From Nocardiopsis algeriensis (GTDB lineage: Bacteria; Actinomycetota; Actinomycetes; Streptosporangiales; Streptosporangiaceae), in assembly GCF_014203695.1 (NCBI RefSeq), contig NZ_JACHJO010000014.1, positions 20,075 to 84,074 of the forward strand: 64,000 bases of DNA, in the 5' to 3' direction. Each line of letters opens with the position of its first letter. Within the stretch, counting starts at the first letter, position 1. Below the pieces are notes generated by a model, which was not told the origin of the DNA, searched no databases, and was given only the letters and a program-made list of their open reading frames with translations. Positions 33,158-41,660 of the stretch are shown piece by piece. Made by a program: the position numbers and the translations under genes.

Positions 33158-33613
33158 ATGGCCGAACTCAAAGACCGCCTCAAGAACGACCTGACCACCG
33201 CCATGAAGGCGCGTGACAAGGTGCGCACCGGCACCCTCCGCATGGTCCTGGCCGCGATCTCCAACGAGGAGGTGGCCGGTGACAGCCCCCGTGAGCTCAC
33301 CGACGACGACCTCCTGCGCCTGCTGACCCGCGAGGCCAAGAAGCGCCGGGAGGCGGCCGAGGCGTTCGAGAAGGGCGGCCGCCCCGAGCAGGCCGAGGCC
33401 GAGCGGGCCGAGGGCGAGATCATCGCCGGCTACCTGCCCCAGCAGCTCACCGACGACGAGCTCGCCGCGCTGGTCGCCGCCGCGATCGAGGAGACCGGCG
33501 CCGAGGGGCCCAAGGGTATGGGGCTCGTCATGAAGGCCGTCAAGCCGCGTGTCGGCGAGCGGGCCGAGGGCTCCCGGTTGGCCGCCGAGGTCAAGCGGCA
33601 GCTGGCGGGCTGA
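33158..33613 (+). CDS. GatB/YqeY domain protein
   Basis: This 151-residue YqeY-type protein is equivalent to the C-terminal helical domain of GatB. Marks are LKDRLKNDLTTAMKARDKVRTGTLRMVLAAI, LTREAKKRREAAEAFEKGGRPEQAEAERAEGEIIAGYLPQQL and GMGLVMKAVKPRVGERAEGSRLAAEVKRQL, the full-length family pattern. Stand-alone YqeY proteins have been linked to tRNA-dependent amidation because of GatB similarity; the true role is unsettled. It is transcribed divergently from the metallophosphoesterase and ends at a strong terminator. Confidence 0.9.
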   Translation: MAELKDRLKNDLTTAMKARDKVRTGTLRMVLAAISNEEVAGDSPRELTDDDLLRLLTREAKKRREAAEAFEKGGRPEQAEAERAEGEIIAGYLPQQLTDDELAALVAAAIEETGAEGPKGMGLVMKAVKPRVGERAEGSRLAAEVKRQLAG

Positions 33614-33623
33614 TCCGACGGAG

Positions 33624-33656
33624 AGGGGGCCGCGGCATTGTGCCGCGGCCCCCTTT
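33624..33656. terminator. Hairpin terminator between yqeY-like and penicillin-binding protein genes
   Basis: A perfect 14-base-pair stem (agggggccgcggca and its complement) with a 3-base loop is followed by TT on the + strand. It serves the convergent genes on either side. Confidence 0.85.
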
Positions 33657-33667
33657 CGTGTCCGGTG

Positions 33668-36064
33668 TCAGTCGTCCGCGCGCGCCATCGGCGTGGTCGC
33701 GGGTTGGACCTGGAACCAGTGTTCGTCGTCCTCCTCGGGAGCACCGGCCGTGCCGCCGCCCGAGCTGAGGAACACGTTGACCGTGGCCCCCTCCGGCAGT
33801 CGCGTACCCGCGTCGGGGTTGACCGCCGCCACCGTGCCCTCCGGCTGGGCGGAGCGGATCCGGGTGCCGGACACGTTCACCTCGTAGCCTGCGGCCCGGA
33901 GGGCGGCCACCGCGTCCGACTCGCTCTGGCCGACCACGTTGGGCACGCCGCCGGCGTCGGCGGCCGGGTCGGCGCTGGCCTCGGGCTCGGGCTGGCGGGG
34001 CGGGGACGTCGAGCCGAACTGGGACGGCGCCGACGCCAGCTGCTCGACCTCGAGGCCCTCGTGGGCGCCCCGCATGGTCTCCTGCCAGATCGGGCCGGGG
34101 ATCGTCGCACCGTAGACCACGCCGAAGTAGCGGTCGCCGATGGTGACGTTGCGGAGCGGGTACTGCTGCGGGCCGCGCGGGTCGCCGACGAACACCGCCG
34201 AGGACATCTGCGGGGTGAAGCCGGCGAACCAGGCCGCCGCGGAGCCGTCGGTGGTGCCGGTCTTGCCGGCCGTCGGGCGGCCGATGCCCAGGGCGCTGGC
34301 GGTACCGCCGTTGAAGGTCTGCGACAGCAGGTAGCTGACGCCGTCGGCGACCTCCTCGTCCAAGACCCGCTCGCACTCGGGCTCGATCTCGATCGTGGTG
34401 TTCGACTGGTTGTCCACGATCGTGCTGATGGCCTGGGGCTCGCAGTACATGCCGCCGGAGGCGAAGGTCGCGTAGGCGTTGGCCACCCGCAGCGGGGAGA
34501 CCTCCTCGCTGCCCAGGGTGAAGCTGCTGTTGGCCAGCGAGTTCTCGTTCTCGGTGAACAGGGTGCCGTCGGCGCGCTTGAGACCCAGCCTCTCGGCCAT
34601 CTCCATCACGTCGCAGATGCCGACCCTGGCCTGGAGCTGTGCGAAGTAGGTGTTGGACGAGGCCTTGGTGCCCGACACCATGTTGTGCACGGTGCTCGAC
34701 TTGGTGTCACCCGCGTTGCTCGGCGTCCACGTCGCCAGGGTGCCGCCGTTGCAGCTGCGCTGGCCCGAGACGGACACGCTCGTCGGAGAGTTGAACGCCG
34801 TGCTGTAGGGCAGGCCCTCGTCCAGTGCCGCAGCCAGGGTGATCGCCTTGAACGTCGACCCCGCCTGGAAGCCGATGCTGCCGCCCCGGTCGGCGTCGGT
34901 GGTGAAGTTGATGGAGGTCTCGCCGAGCTTGCTCTCGTCGGGGCCGTAGTTGCGGCTCTGCGCCATACCGAGGATGTGGCCGGTCCCCGGTTCGATCACG
35001 AGTTCCGCGGCCACCTTGCGTGACTCGTTGGTGCGCGGCACCCACTTGTCGACGGCATCCTGGGCGGCCTGCTGGGTCTGGGGGTCCAGGGTCGTGTGGA
35101 TCTCCAGGCCCGCGGTGCGCAGCCAGCGCGCCCGCTCGGTCTCGTTGGGGCCGAAGCGCTCGTCCTTCTCGATCTCCTGCACCACGTAGTCGCAGAAGAA
35201 CGGCTGGTCGCTGGGCACGCACCCGTTGGGCTCGGTGCTGAGGTCCACCTCCAGCGGGATCCCCTTGGCCTCCTCGGCCTCCGCCTCGGTGATGGCGCCG
35301 GTGGCGACCATGCGGTCGAGGACGACGTTGCGCCGCTCCTCGGTCTGCTCGGGGAAGAACCGGGGGTTGTAGAGGTAGGGGTAGCGGACCAGGCCCGCGA
35401 TGGTGGCGGCCTGGTGCAGCTCCAGCTCGCTCGCGTGGATACCGAAGAAGTGCTGCGCCGCCGACTCGATGCCGTAGGCGCCGTCGCTGAAGTAGGCGAT
35501 GTTGAGGTAGCCCTCGAGGATCTCGTCCTTGGTCATCCGCTGCTCCAGCGCGATGGCGTAGCGCAGCTCCCGGATCTTGCGCGAGATCGTCTCCTCGCGG
35601 GCGTACTCCAGCTCCTCCTGGGAGGTGGCCGCCTCGATCTGGACGTTCTTGACGTACTGCTGCGTGATGGACGAGGCACCCTCGGTGTTACCGCTCAGTG
35701 TGCGCAGGGCGGCGCGCATGGTGCCGGTGATGTCGATGCCGCCGTGCTCGTAGAAGCTGGAGTCCTCGATGGCCAGGATCGCGTCGACCATGACCGGGGA
35801 GATGTCGTCGATGGAGACGAGCTCGCGGTTCTGGTCGAAGATCTCGGCGATGACACCGCCCTCGCTGTCGTAGATCGTCGAACGCTGAGGAGGAGGCGGG
35901 GTCTCCAGATTGCTGGGCATGTCCAGGAAGCCGCTGGCGACGTTACGGGCCGTGATTCCCAGGCCGCCGACCGCAGGCAGCGCCAGTGCGGCAACGAGAA
36001 GGCCCGCGATGGCGCTGACGCCGACCAATTGGCTGATTCTTTGAAGCAATGTCCCCTGACCCAC
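33668..36064 (-). CDS. Class A penicillin-binding protein with PASTA domain
   Basis: This 798-residue bifunctional peptidoglycan synthase has, in order: an N-terminal membrane anchor (about 10-38); a GT51 glycosyltransferase domain with catalytic Glu100 (AILAIEDSSFYEHGGIDITG) and GASSITQQYVKN; and a transpeptidase with SxxK in QAGSTFKAITL (about 403), SxN in KASSNTYF and TAGKTGTTD (about 600). One PASTA domain spans about 703-770 (GVPNVVGQSESDAVAALRAAGYEV), followed by an acidic tail. It acts at the outer face of the membrane. It starts at GTG 36064 with a poor ribosome-binding site. It is divergent from wblA, as in Streptomyces. Confidence 0.94.
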   Translation of the reverse strand: MGQGTLLQRISQLVGVSAIAGLLVAALALPAVGGLGITARNVASGFLDMPSNLETPPPPQRSTIYDSEGGVIAEIFDQNRELVSIDDISPVMVDAILAIEDSSFYEHGGIDITGTMRAALRTLSGNTEGASSITQQYVKNVQIEAATSQEELEYAREETISRKIRELRYAIALEQRMTKDEILEGYLNIAYFSDGAYGIESAAQHFFGIHASELELHQAATIAGLVRYPYLYNPRFFPEQTEERRNVVLDRMVATGAITEAEAEEAKGIPLEVDLSTEPNGCVPSDQPFFCDYVVQEIEKDERFGPNETERARWLRTAGLEIHTTLDPQTQQAAQDAVDKWVPRTNESRKVAAELVIEPGTGHILGMAQSRNYGPDESKLGETSINFTTDADRGGSIGFQAGSTFKAITLAAALDEGLPYSTAFNSPTSVSVSGQRSCNGGTLATWTPSNAGDTKSSTVHNMVSGTKASSNTYFAQLQARVGICDVMEMAERLGLKRADGTLFTENENSLANSSFTLGSEEVSPLRVANAYATFASGGMYCEPQAISTIVDNQSNTTIEIEPECERVLDEEVADGVSYLLSQTFNGGTASALGIGRPTAGKTGTTDGSAAAWFAGFTPQMSSAVFVGDPRGPQQYPLRNVTIGDRYFGVVYGATIPGPIWQETMRGAHEGLEVEQLASAPSQFGSTSPPRQPEPEASADPAADAGGVPNVVGQSESDAVAALRAAGYEVNVSGTRIRSAQPEGTVAAVNPDAGTRLPEGATVNVFLSSGGGTAGAPEEDDEHWFQVQPATTPMARADD

Positions 36065-36479
36065 CCCATCAGACTAAGTGACCACGAACGCGCCCGAGCG
36101 TTGCGTTGTGGAACGGATAGTGCGCGAACACGACGAATCGCCCGTGTTGCGGCACGAGCAGTGCCCCCAAGGCATCTTTTCACGTGTCAACGCAGCGGGG
36201 CCGCTGTACGGTTCGCCGGCGCACACCCCTCCGACCCCCCTCGGAGGAGGGGCCGTGTCTCCGCGCAATGGCCCGAGCGGGCCATATCCAAGGAGACGGA
36301 AAGTGGGCCGAGTGGGTTCTGTCGGAACAGCGCGCCGGTCCGTAACTTCGAAACGGCGGGACGGTGACCATCCACCTCGCCCGCTAGCGGGAGCCTACCG
36401 TTTCCCATCCCCCTCACAGCACACGGTTCTCCTTCGCCATCCCATGATCACGGTGCACCGCACACGGGGAGTAGCGCAC
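36065..36479. promoter_or_regulatory. Divergent regulatory region between the penicillin-binding protein gene and wblA
   Basis: These 415 bases hold no supportable gene. They must contain promoters for both divergent genes. The part at about 36100-36180 is less GC-rich. An in-frame ATG at 36444 could extend WblA by 12 residues, but the ribosome-binding site GGGGA supports ATG 36480. wblA usually has a long regulated leader. Confidence 0.45.
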
Positions 36480-36809
36480 ATGCGGACCTACCAGTGGACG
36501 ACCAGAGCCAGGTGCCGCCGGGTCGACCCGGACGCCCTCTTCGTCCAGGGCGCGGCACAGAACCGGGCCAAGCTCATCTGCCGCGACTGCCCGGTGCGCG
36601 TCCAGTGCCTGGCCGACGCCCTGGACAACCGGGTCGAGTTCGGTGTCTGGGGAGGTACGACGGAACGCGAGCGCCGCGCCCTCCTGCGCAAGCACCCCGG
36701 CGTGGACAGCTGGGCCCCCCTTCTGGAGGAGGTCGTCCGCGAAGGGGACGAGGACCTCGCCCGCGAACTCGACCGCCACGCCGCGGACCACGGAAAGCGG
36801 GCCGCCTGA
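36480..36809 (+). CDS. wblA: WhiB-family iron-sulfur transcription factor WblA
   Basis: This 109-residue Wbl protein has four cluster-binding cysteines (TRARC, then ICRDCPVRVQC), the GVWGG turn and a basic ERERRALLRKHP helix for DNA contact. DALFVQGAAQNRAKLICRDCPVR and ADALDNRVEFGVWGGTTERERRALL fit Streptomyces WblA (ortholog of WhiB4). WblA is a global regulator of the switch to sporulation and represses antibiotic production in streptomycetes. The context matches: penicillin-binding protein upstream and two ArsA-like ATPases downstream. Start ATG 36480 has GGGGA 9 bases upstream. Confidence 0.92.
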   Translation: MRTYQWTTRARCRRVDPDALFVQGAAQNRAKLICRDCPVRVQCLADALDNRVEFGVWGGTTERERRALLRKHPGVDSWAPLLEEVVREGDEDLARELDRHAADHGKRAA

Positions 36810-36857
36810 CGGTGTGCCCCTTGGGGCCTCCGCTGCGCTTCATCCCGCCCGGCGGTC

Positions 36858-38006
36858 TCACGGGTGGTCGGGTGTGTCGGCGAGGGCGTCGCCGACGGCG
36901 CGCAGGTCGGCCAGGTCGTGCACGTCCTCGGCGAGGGCGGCCACCTCCACCGTCGGTACGCCGCGGTGCTCGGCCAGGAGGCGGTCCCGCAGCGCGATCT
37001 CGCGTCCGCGCAGGGCCACGCGCTCGGCGTGCAGCCGCAGCGCCGCCGCGGCCGCCGGATGCGTTCCCGCGGCCTCCAGGGACGCCGCCGCGGCCAGGGC
37101 CTCCTGAGCCCCGAGCCGGGCAGCAGGCCCCTCCGGCAGCGGATGTGTCCGGTTGACCACCAGCCCCGCCAGCGGCATCGCGTCCCCGGACAGGCGCTCC
37201 ATGAAGTACGACGCCTCACGCAGGGCGTCCCTCTCCGGCGTCGCCACCACCACGAACGCGGTCCCCGACTCCTGCAGCAGCCGGTAGGTCTGCTCGGCGC
37301 GCTTCCGGAAGCCGCCGAACACCGCGTCGAACGAGGCCACGAACGCCCGCACGTCGTTCAGCAGCTGGGCACCCACGACCTTGCCGATCACCGAGGCCAC
37401 CAGGCCGAACCCCGCACCCAGCAGCCGGAACGCGCCGTTGCCCTGGGCGCTCAGGAAGCGGATCAGCTTCCCGTCCAGGAACCGGCCCAGCCTCTTGGGC
37501 GCGTCGAGGAAGTCCAGCGCCGACCGGCTCGGAGGCGTGTCCACCACGATGAGGTCCCAGTCGCCCGACCGGTGCAGCTGGCCCAGCTTCTCCATCGCCA
37601 TGTACTCCTGCGTCCCGGAGAAGCTCGTGGAGAGGGCCTGGTAGAAGGGGTTGGCCAGGATCTGTTCGGCCCGGCCGGGGTCCGCGTACTCCTCGACCAC
37701 CTCGTCGAAGGTCCGCTTCATGTCGAGCATCATCGCGTGCAGGCTGCCCCGGGCCCCTTCGCTCAGCGGCACCGGGTGCGGTGTGTTGTCCAGCGACTCC
37801 AGGCCCATCGACTGCGCCAGGCGCCGGGCCGGGTCCACGGTGATGACCACGGTACGGCGGCCGCGCTCGGCCGCGCGCAGGCCCAGGGCGGCGGCCGTGG
37901 TCGTCTTGCCGACCCCGCCGGCGCCGCAGCACACGACGATCCGCGTCCTCGGGTCGTCCAGCAGCGCGTCCGTGTCCAGCCGTCCGCCGGCCTCAGGTCC
38001 GCTCAC
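36858..38006 (-). CDS. ArsA-family ATPase (second of pair)
   Basis: This 382-residue P-loop ATPase of the ArsA/GET3 class has a Walker A of deviant type, CCGAGGVGKTTTAAALGLRAAERG (about residue 26), VVITVDPARRLAQSMG, and DLIVVDTPPSRSALDFLDAPKRLGRFLDG. The metal-binding cysteines of arsenical pumps are not conserved, and no arsenite transporter is nearby. The pair therefore more likely acts as a heterodimeric targeting or regulatory ATPase of unknown role. Its ATG overlaps the end of the first ATPase gene by 4 bases. The pair sits beside wblA in Streptomyces too. Confidence 0.88.
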   Translation of the reverse strand: MSGPEAGGRLDTDALLDDPRTRIVVCCGAGGVGKTTTAAALGLRAAERGRRTVVITVDPARRLAQSMGLESLDNTPHPVPLSEGARGSLHAMMLDMKRTFDEVVEEYADPGRAEQILANPFYQALSTSFSGTQEYMAMEKLGQLHRSGDWDLIVVDTPPSRSALDFLDAPKRLGRFLDGKLIRFLSAQGNGAFRLLGAGFGLVASVIGKVVGAQLLNDVRAFVASFDAVFGGFRKRAEQTYRLLQESGTAFVVVATPERDALREASYFMERLSGDAMPLAGLVVNRTHPLPEGPAARLGAQEALAAAASLEAAGTHPAAAAALRLHAERVALRGREIALRDRLLAEHRGVPTVEVAALAEDVHDLADLRAVGDALADTPDHP

Positions 38007-39034
38007 CGCCGCACCCCCTGATCGGCCAGGTGCCGCGCCAGGCCCTCCAGCGCGGCAAGGTCCACACCGTCCGCCACCAGGGGCAGGTCCAGCAGCGGCC
38101 GCCCCAGTTCCTCCAGTTCCGAGCGGATCCGCCGCTCCATGAGTACCCGGCGCGCGTGCGCGTCCACCTCGCCCGCCAGCGACGCGGCGAGGCCGGCGGG
38201 GTCCTCCAGGCCGGCCGCCTCCAGCCCCGCGGCGAGCTCCTCCCTGTCCAGCCGCCCCTCCGCGGCGGAGGACAGGTCCGCCTCCGGGAGCAGCGGCGGG
38301 CGTGCCATGTTCACCACGACCGCCCCTGGGTTCAGGCCGAGTGCGGCGATCTCCGCGACCCCGTCCCGGGTCTCCTGGGCGGGCATCTCCTCCAGCAGGG
38401 ACACGAAGTGCACCAGGGTCCGCTCCGAGCGGAGGGCCTCCGTCACCTTGTCGGCGTGGCCTCGCACGGGACCCACCCGGGCGAGCCCGGCCACCTCGGA
38501 GGTGACGTTGAGGAAACGGCCGATCCGGCCGGTGGGCGGAGCGTCCATCACGACCGCGTCGTAGTGGAAGGGGCCCTCTCCCCGGCGGCGCCCGCCCTCG
38601 CGGCGCCCCACCGCCTCGGTGGCCTTGCCGGTGAGGAGCACGTCGCGCAGCCCCGGGGCGATGGAGGTGGCGAAGTCCACGGCACCCAGCCTGGTCAGCG
38701 CCTGCCCGGCCCGGCGGATCCCGTAGAACATCTCCAGGTATTCCAGGAGCGCCGCCTCGGCGTCGGCGGCCAGGGCGAGGACGCGGCCGCCGCCGGGCGC
38801 GGAGGCGACGGGGCGCTCCTCGGCGGACAGCGGCGGGAGTCCGAGGAGCGAGGCGACGCCCTGGCGCCCCTCCACCTCCACGAGCAGCACCCGGCCCCCG
38901 CCGGCGGCCAGGGCGAGGGCCAGTGCCGCCGCCACCGTCGTCTTGCCGGTTCCCCCCTTGCCGGTGACGATGTGCAACCGCACCCCCGCGAACGCTCCGG
39001 GGGAAAGCCGTGGTCCGTCCTCACGCTCGCTCAC
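38003..39034 (-). CDS. ArsA-family ATPase (first of pair)
   Basis: The 343 residues start at GTG 39034. Walker A is HIVTGKGGTGKTTVAAALALALA, followed by VLLVEVEGRQGVASLLGL, YDAVVMDAPPTGRIGRFLNVTSEVAGLARVGPV (switch region) and LVHFVSLLEEMPAQETRD. It is coupled by a 4-base overlap to the second ATPase. The longer upstream open frame covers divergent genes and lacks family character, so it was rejected. Length and domain order match actinobacterial SCO3577/SCO3578-type proteins; the physiological cargo is unknown. Confidence 0.88.
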   Translation of the reverse strand: MSEREDGPRLSPGAFAGVRLHIVTGKGGTGKTTVAAALALALAAGGGRVLLVEVEGRQGVASLLGLPPLSAEERPVASAPGGGRVLALAADAEAALLEYLEMFYGIRRAGQALTRLGAVDFATSIAPGLRDVLLTGKATEAVGRREGGRRRGEGPFHYDAVVMDAPPTGRIGRFLNVTSEVAGLARVGPVRGHADKVTEALRSERTLVHFVSLLEEMPAQETRDGVAEIAALGLNPGAVVVNMARPPLLPEADLSSAAEGRLDREELAAGLEAAGLEDPAGLAASLAGEVDAHARRVLMERRIRSELEELGRPLLDLPLVADGVDLAALEGLARHLADQGVRR

Positions 39035-39160
39035 CCCACGGAGTCTATGCGGGCCGTTCGCACCGGACCCGGGGAGAGTGCCCGGGTGAGTAAGGTGGCG
39101 GCGTTGGCGCGCCCGGCCGCGACCGGCGGTCGGGACACCGAGCGAGTGGGATGGGAACAC

Positions 39161-39334
39161 ATGAGCAAGTGGGAGTACCAGACAGTGGCACTGCTGTCGC
39201 ACGCCACCAAGCAGATCCTGGACAACTGGGGCTCCGACGGCTGGGAACTCGTCAGCGTCGTGCCCGCCCCGCTGCCGGAGGGCACCGACCCGCGCAACCA
39301 GCAGTACGTCGCCTACATGAAGCGGGAGCTCTAG
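39161..39334 (+). CDS. DUF4177 small protein
   Basis: This 57-residue protein (MSKWEYQTVALLSHATKQILDN, then WGSDGWELVSVVPAPLPEG, ending YVAYMKREL) follows the DUF4177 pattern of one beta-hairpin, a helix and GWELVSV. The next gene begins on the base after its stop codon, so it is the first gene of a run DUF4177-RidA-NUDIX-lactamase-fold. The function is unknown. Confidence 0.8.
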   Translation: MSKWEYQTVALLSHATKQILDNWGSDGWELVSVVPAPLPEGTDPRNQQYVAYMKREL

Positions 39335-39796
39335 ATGGCGACTCCTGAGGAGCGGATCGCCGAGCTCGGCCTCACCCTGCCCGAGGTGGCCGCCCCGGTG
39401 GCCTCCTACGTCCCGGCGGTGCGCAGCGGCGACCACGTGTACGTGTCCGGCCAGCTGCCGTTCGTCGACGGCAAGCTGCCCGCCACCGGCAAGGTCGGCG
39501 GCGAGGTCTCCCCGGAGACCGCGCAGGAGCTGGCCGCGGTGTGCGCGCTCAACGCCGTCGCGGCCGTGCGCGCCGAGATCGGCGACCTCTCCGGCGTCGT
39601 GCGCGTGGTCAAGGTCGGCGGTTTCGTGGCCAGTGCGCCCGACTTCACCGGCCAGCCCGGTGTGATCAACGGCGCCAGTGACCTGCTGGTCCGGGTGTTC
39701 GGTGACGCGGGGGTGCACGCCCGTGCCGCCGTCGGTGTGGCGGCCCTGCCTCTGGACGCCCCGGTCGAGGTTGACATGATCGTGGAGGTCCGCTGA
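39335..39796 (+). CDS. RidA family protein (reactive imine/enamine deaminase)
   Basis: The 153 residues cover the YjgF/YER057c/UK114 fold: YVPAVRSGDHVYVSGQLPFVDGKLPATGKVGG, then ALNAVAAVRAEIGDLSGVVRVVKVGGFV, and HARAAVGVAALPLDAPVEVDMIVEV, which holds the family arginine that binds carboxylates. RidA hydrolyses enamines from PLP enzymes and protects against 2-aminoacrylate. The longer subgroup (YjgH-like, about 150 residues) is matched. It starts immediately after the DUF4177 stop. Confidence 0.9.
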   Translation: MATPEERIAELGLTLPEVAAPVASYVPAVRSGDHVYVSGQLPFVDGKLPATGKVGGEVSPETAQELAAVCALNAVAAVRAEIGDLSGVVRVVKVGGFVASAPDFTGQPGVINGASDLLVRVFGDAGVHARAAVGVAALPLDAPVEVDMIVEVR

Positions 39797-39811
39797 GCAA
39801 GGAGTGAACCG

Positions 39812-40603
39812 ATGCCTGAGCCGAGTGCCGCAGCCGTGCCCCGTCCGGCAGCCACAGTCATGCTTCTGAGGTCCGCGGGGGAGGGCATGGAGGTCCTGCT
39901 GATGCGCAGGGTCCGCTCCATGGGGTTCGCGCCGGGCGCCTACGTCTTCCCCGGAGGAGGGGTGGACGCACGGGACGCCGACGGGGACCTTCCCTGGACC
40001 GGGCCCGATCCGCAGGAGTGGGCGGACGTGCTCGGCACCGACGTGCGGCAGGCCAGGGCACTGGTCTGCGCGGCGGTCCGCGAGACCTTCGAGGAGACGG
40101 GCGTCCTCCTGGCAAGCGAGCCGGGGGACGAGGACGTCACCCTCGACACGGACTCCGAGGAGTGGGAGCGGGACCGGATCGGCCTGGTCGACCGGTCCCG
40201 CTCCTTCACGGAGGTGCTGTCCCGCCGGGGCCTGGTGCTGAGGTCGGAGTGGCTGCGCGCGTGGTCGCGCTGGATCACCCCGGCGGTCGAGAAGCGCCGT
40301 TACGACACCTGGTTCTTCACGGCAGAGCTGCCGCCGGGGCAGGCCTCCCGCGACGTCGGCGGGGAGGCCGACCTCACCCTGTGGATCGATCCCGCCCGGG
40401 TGGAGGGCGAGTGGCGCGCGGGCCGGATGCCGATGCTGCCGCCGACCGTCGCCAACTGCGTGCAGGTCGCGGAGTGCGGGACCCTCTCGGGTGTGAGGAG
40501 GGAGAAAAGGGATATCGTCGCCATCGAGCCCGAAATTCGCAGGGTCGACGGTCAGGTCCGCGTCGTTCTCCCCGACGGGATCGACTATCCCCTTCCCGGC
40601 TGA
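39812..40603 (+). CDS. NUDIX hydrolase (NUDT19-like)
   Basis: The 263 residues open with VLLMRRVRSMGFAPGAYVFPGGGVD and carry a spaced NUDIX box in which the REx2EEx2 part (AVRETFEETGVLLA) follows an insertion of about 40 residues. That arrangement is typical of NUDT19/SCO3574-like enzymes that act on CoA derivatives. The C-terminal half includes WSRWITPAVEKRRYDTWFFTAELPPGQ, the family signature. It is translated 15 bases after ridA with an AAGGAG site and is 10 bases upstream of the lactamase-fold gene. Confidence 0.85.
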   Translation: MPEPSAAAVPRPAATVMLLRSAGEGMEVLLMRRVRSMGFAPGAYVFPGGGVDARDADGDLPWTGPDPQEWADVLGTDVRQARALVCAAVRETFEETGVLLASEPGDEDVTLDTDSEEWERDRIGLVDRSRSFTEVLSRRGLVLRSEWLRAWSRWITPAVEKRRYDTWFFTAELPPGQASRDVGGEADLTLWIDPARVEGEWRAGRMPMLPPTVANCVQVAECGTLSGVRREKRDIVAIEPEIRRVDGQVRVVLPDGIDYPLPG

Positions 40604-40613
40604 GCGAGGTGCG

Positions 40614-41420
40614 ATGAGGATCGACGGTTCCGGCACGCTGCGCGCCAGTTGCGTCCTGTGCCCCAACCCCGGACCGATGACCCTTGAGGGGACCAACACC
40701 TGGATCCTGCGCGAGCCCGGCTCGCGCGGCGTCCTGGTGGTCGACCCCGGCCCCCACGACGAACGCCACCTGGAGAGGGTGGCGCGGAGCGTGCAGGAAC
40801 AGGGTGCCCAGGTGCAGATGGTGATGGTGACCCACCGGCATCCCGACCACACCGACGGCTCCCGCTACTTCGCGGAGCTGACGGGCGCCCCGGTGCACGC
40901 GGTGGATCCCGCGATGCGGATCGGCGGCGACGGGCTGACCGACGGCCAGACGCTCTCCTGCGACGGGCTGGAGGTACAGGTGATCGCCGCGCCGGGCCAC
41001 ACGGACGACTCGGTGTGCCTGTACCTGGAGGCCGACAAGGCGATCCTCACCGGCGACACGGTCCTGGGGCACGGCACCACGGTGATCGACGGGGACGACG
41101 GCCTCGCCCCGTACATGGAGACGCTCTACCGGTTGCGCGACCTGGTCCGCGAGCACGGGGTGCGCACCCTTCTGCCGGGGCACGGGCCCGTCATCACGGC
41201 GCCCGCCGCGGTGCTCGACTCCTACATCGACCACCGGGAGGCCCGGCTGGGGCAGGTGCGGGACGCGGTGGCGGCGGGTGCCGCCGGGGTGGACGACATC
41301 GTCGACCGCGTCTACCCGGACGTCGACGAGACGATCCGCTTCGCCGCGGAGTCGTCGGTGCGGGCCCAGTTGCGCTACCTCTCGGGGCGGGGGGAGCTGC
41401 CCGAGGGCATCGACGCCTGA
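40614..41420 (+). CDS. Metallo-beta-lactamase-fold hydrolase (LACTB2-like)
   Basis: This 268-residue MBL-fold protein has all zinc motifs: VTHRHPDHTDGS (HxHxDH variant, RHPDH), AAPGHTDDSV, LTGDTVLGHGTTVI (D) and LLPGHGPVI (H). The front end GPMTLEGTNTWILREPGSRGVLVVDPGP and a C-terminal winged helix (AAGVDDIVDRVYPDVDETIRFAAESSVRAQLRYL) mark the LACTB2-like subgroup, whose members are ribonucleases or thioester hydrolases. The substrate is undetermined. It ends the DUF4177-RidA-NUDIX run; a terminator hairpin follows 6 bases later. Confidence 0.88.
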   Translation: MRIDGSGTLRASCVLCPNPGPMTLEGTNTWILREPGSRGVLVVDPGPHDERHLERVARSVQEQGAQVQMVMVTHRHPDHTDGSRYFAELTGAPVHAVDPAMRIGGDGLTDGQTLSCDGLEVQVIAAPGHTDDSVCLYLEADKAILTGDTVLGHGTTVIDGDDGLAPYMETLYRLRDLVREHGVRTLLPGHGPVITAPAAVLDSYIDHREARLGQVRDAVAAGAAGVDDIVDRVYPDVDETIRFAAESSVRAQLRYLSGRGELPEGIDA

Positions 41421-41426
41421 GGACCC

Positions 41427-41449
41427 GTCCCGGGCCGGAGGCCCGGGAC
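41427..41449. terminator. Hairpin after the MBL-fold gene
   Basis: A perfect 10-base-pair stem, gtcccgggcc/ggcccgggac, with a 3-base loop lies 6 bases after the MBL-fold gene's stop. Confidence 0.75.
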
Positions 41450-41540
41450 CGGGGGTCCTCGACGGAGCCCGGGGCGCGGTCGCCCGTCCGCCCCGGTGGA
41501 TACCGTGGCGGACGACGGCTCGGAGGGTGTCAGCCGTAGG

Positions 41541-41655
41541 GCGACGGGCAGGTGTGCTGTCGGCCGTGGCCGTCCTTTGAGGGCGGTGGTGGGCGACGGG
41601 CAGGTGTGCTGTCGGCCGTGGCCGTCCTTTGAGGGCGGTGGTGGGCGACGGGCGG
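41541..41655. repeat. Tandem 52-base intergenic repeat (2 copies plus start of a third)
   Basis: The unit begins gcgacgggcaggtgtgctgt and runs to ...gggcggtggtgg. It occurs at 41541-41592 and 41593-41644 without a mismatch, followed by the first bases of a third copy. Its core, read on the other strand, matches the pheA-serS spacer near 3466-3512. It lies between the convergent MBL-fold and crp genes. Confidence 0.85.
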
Positions 41656-41660
41656 GAGGG

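Noticed and set aside
36858..38021. A 385-codon plus-strand frame opposite the second ArsA-like gene
   Set aside because: It is a shadow of the ATPase gene. Its protein is Arg/Gln/His/Val-rich and has no motif, whereas the minus strand encodes an intact P-loop ATPase.
36858..39034. Arsenite-efflux ATPase operon
   Set aside because: There is no arsB, arsR or arsC nearby, and the arsenic-binding cysteines are not conserved. The wblA-linked pair is a distinct conserved unit.
38003..40852. Extension of the first ArsA-like ATPase to 949 residues
   Set aside because: The upstream 600 codons are antisense to DUF4177, ridA and NUDIX genes and have no family similarity. GTG 39034 fits the ATPase N-terminus.
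41541..41655. CRISPR array
   Set aside because: The 52-base units are directly abutting, with no unique spacers and no cas genes.
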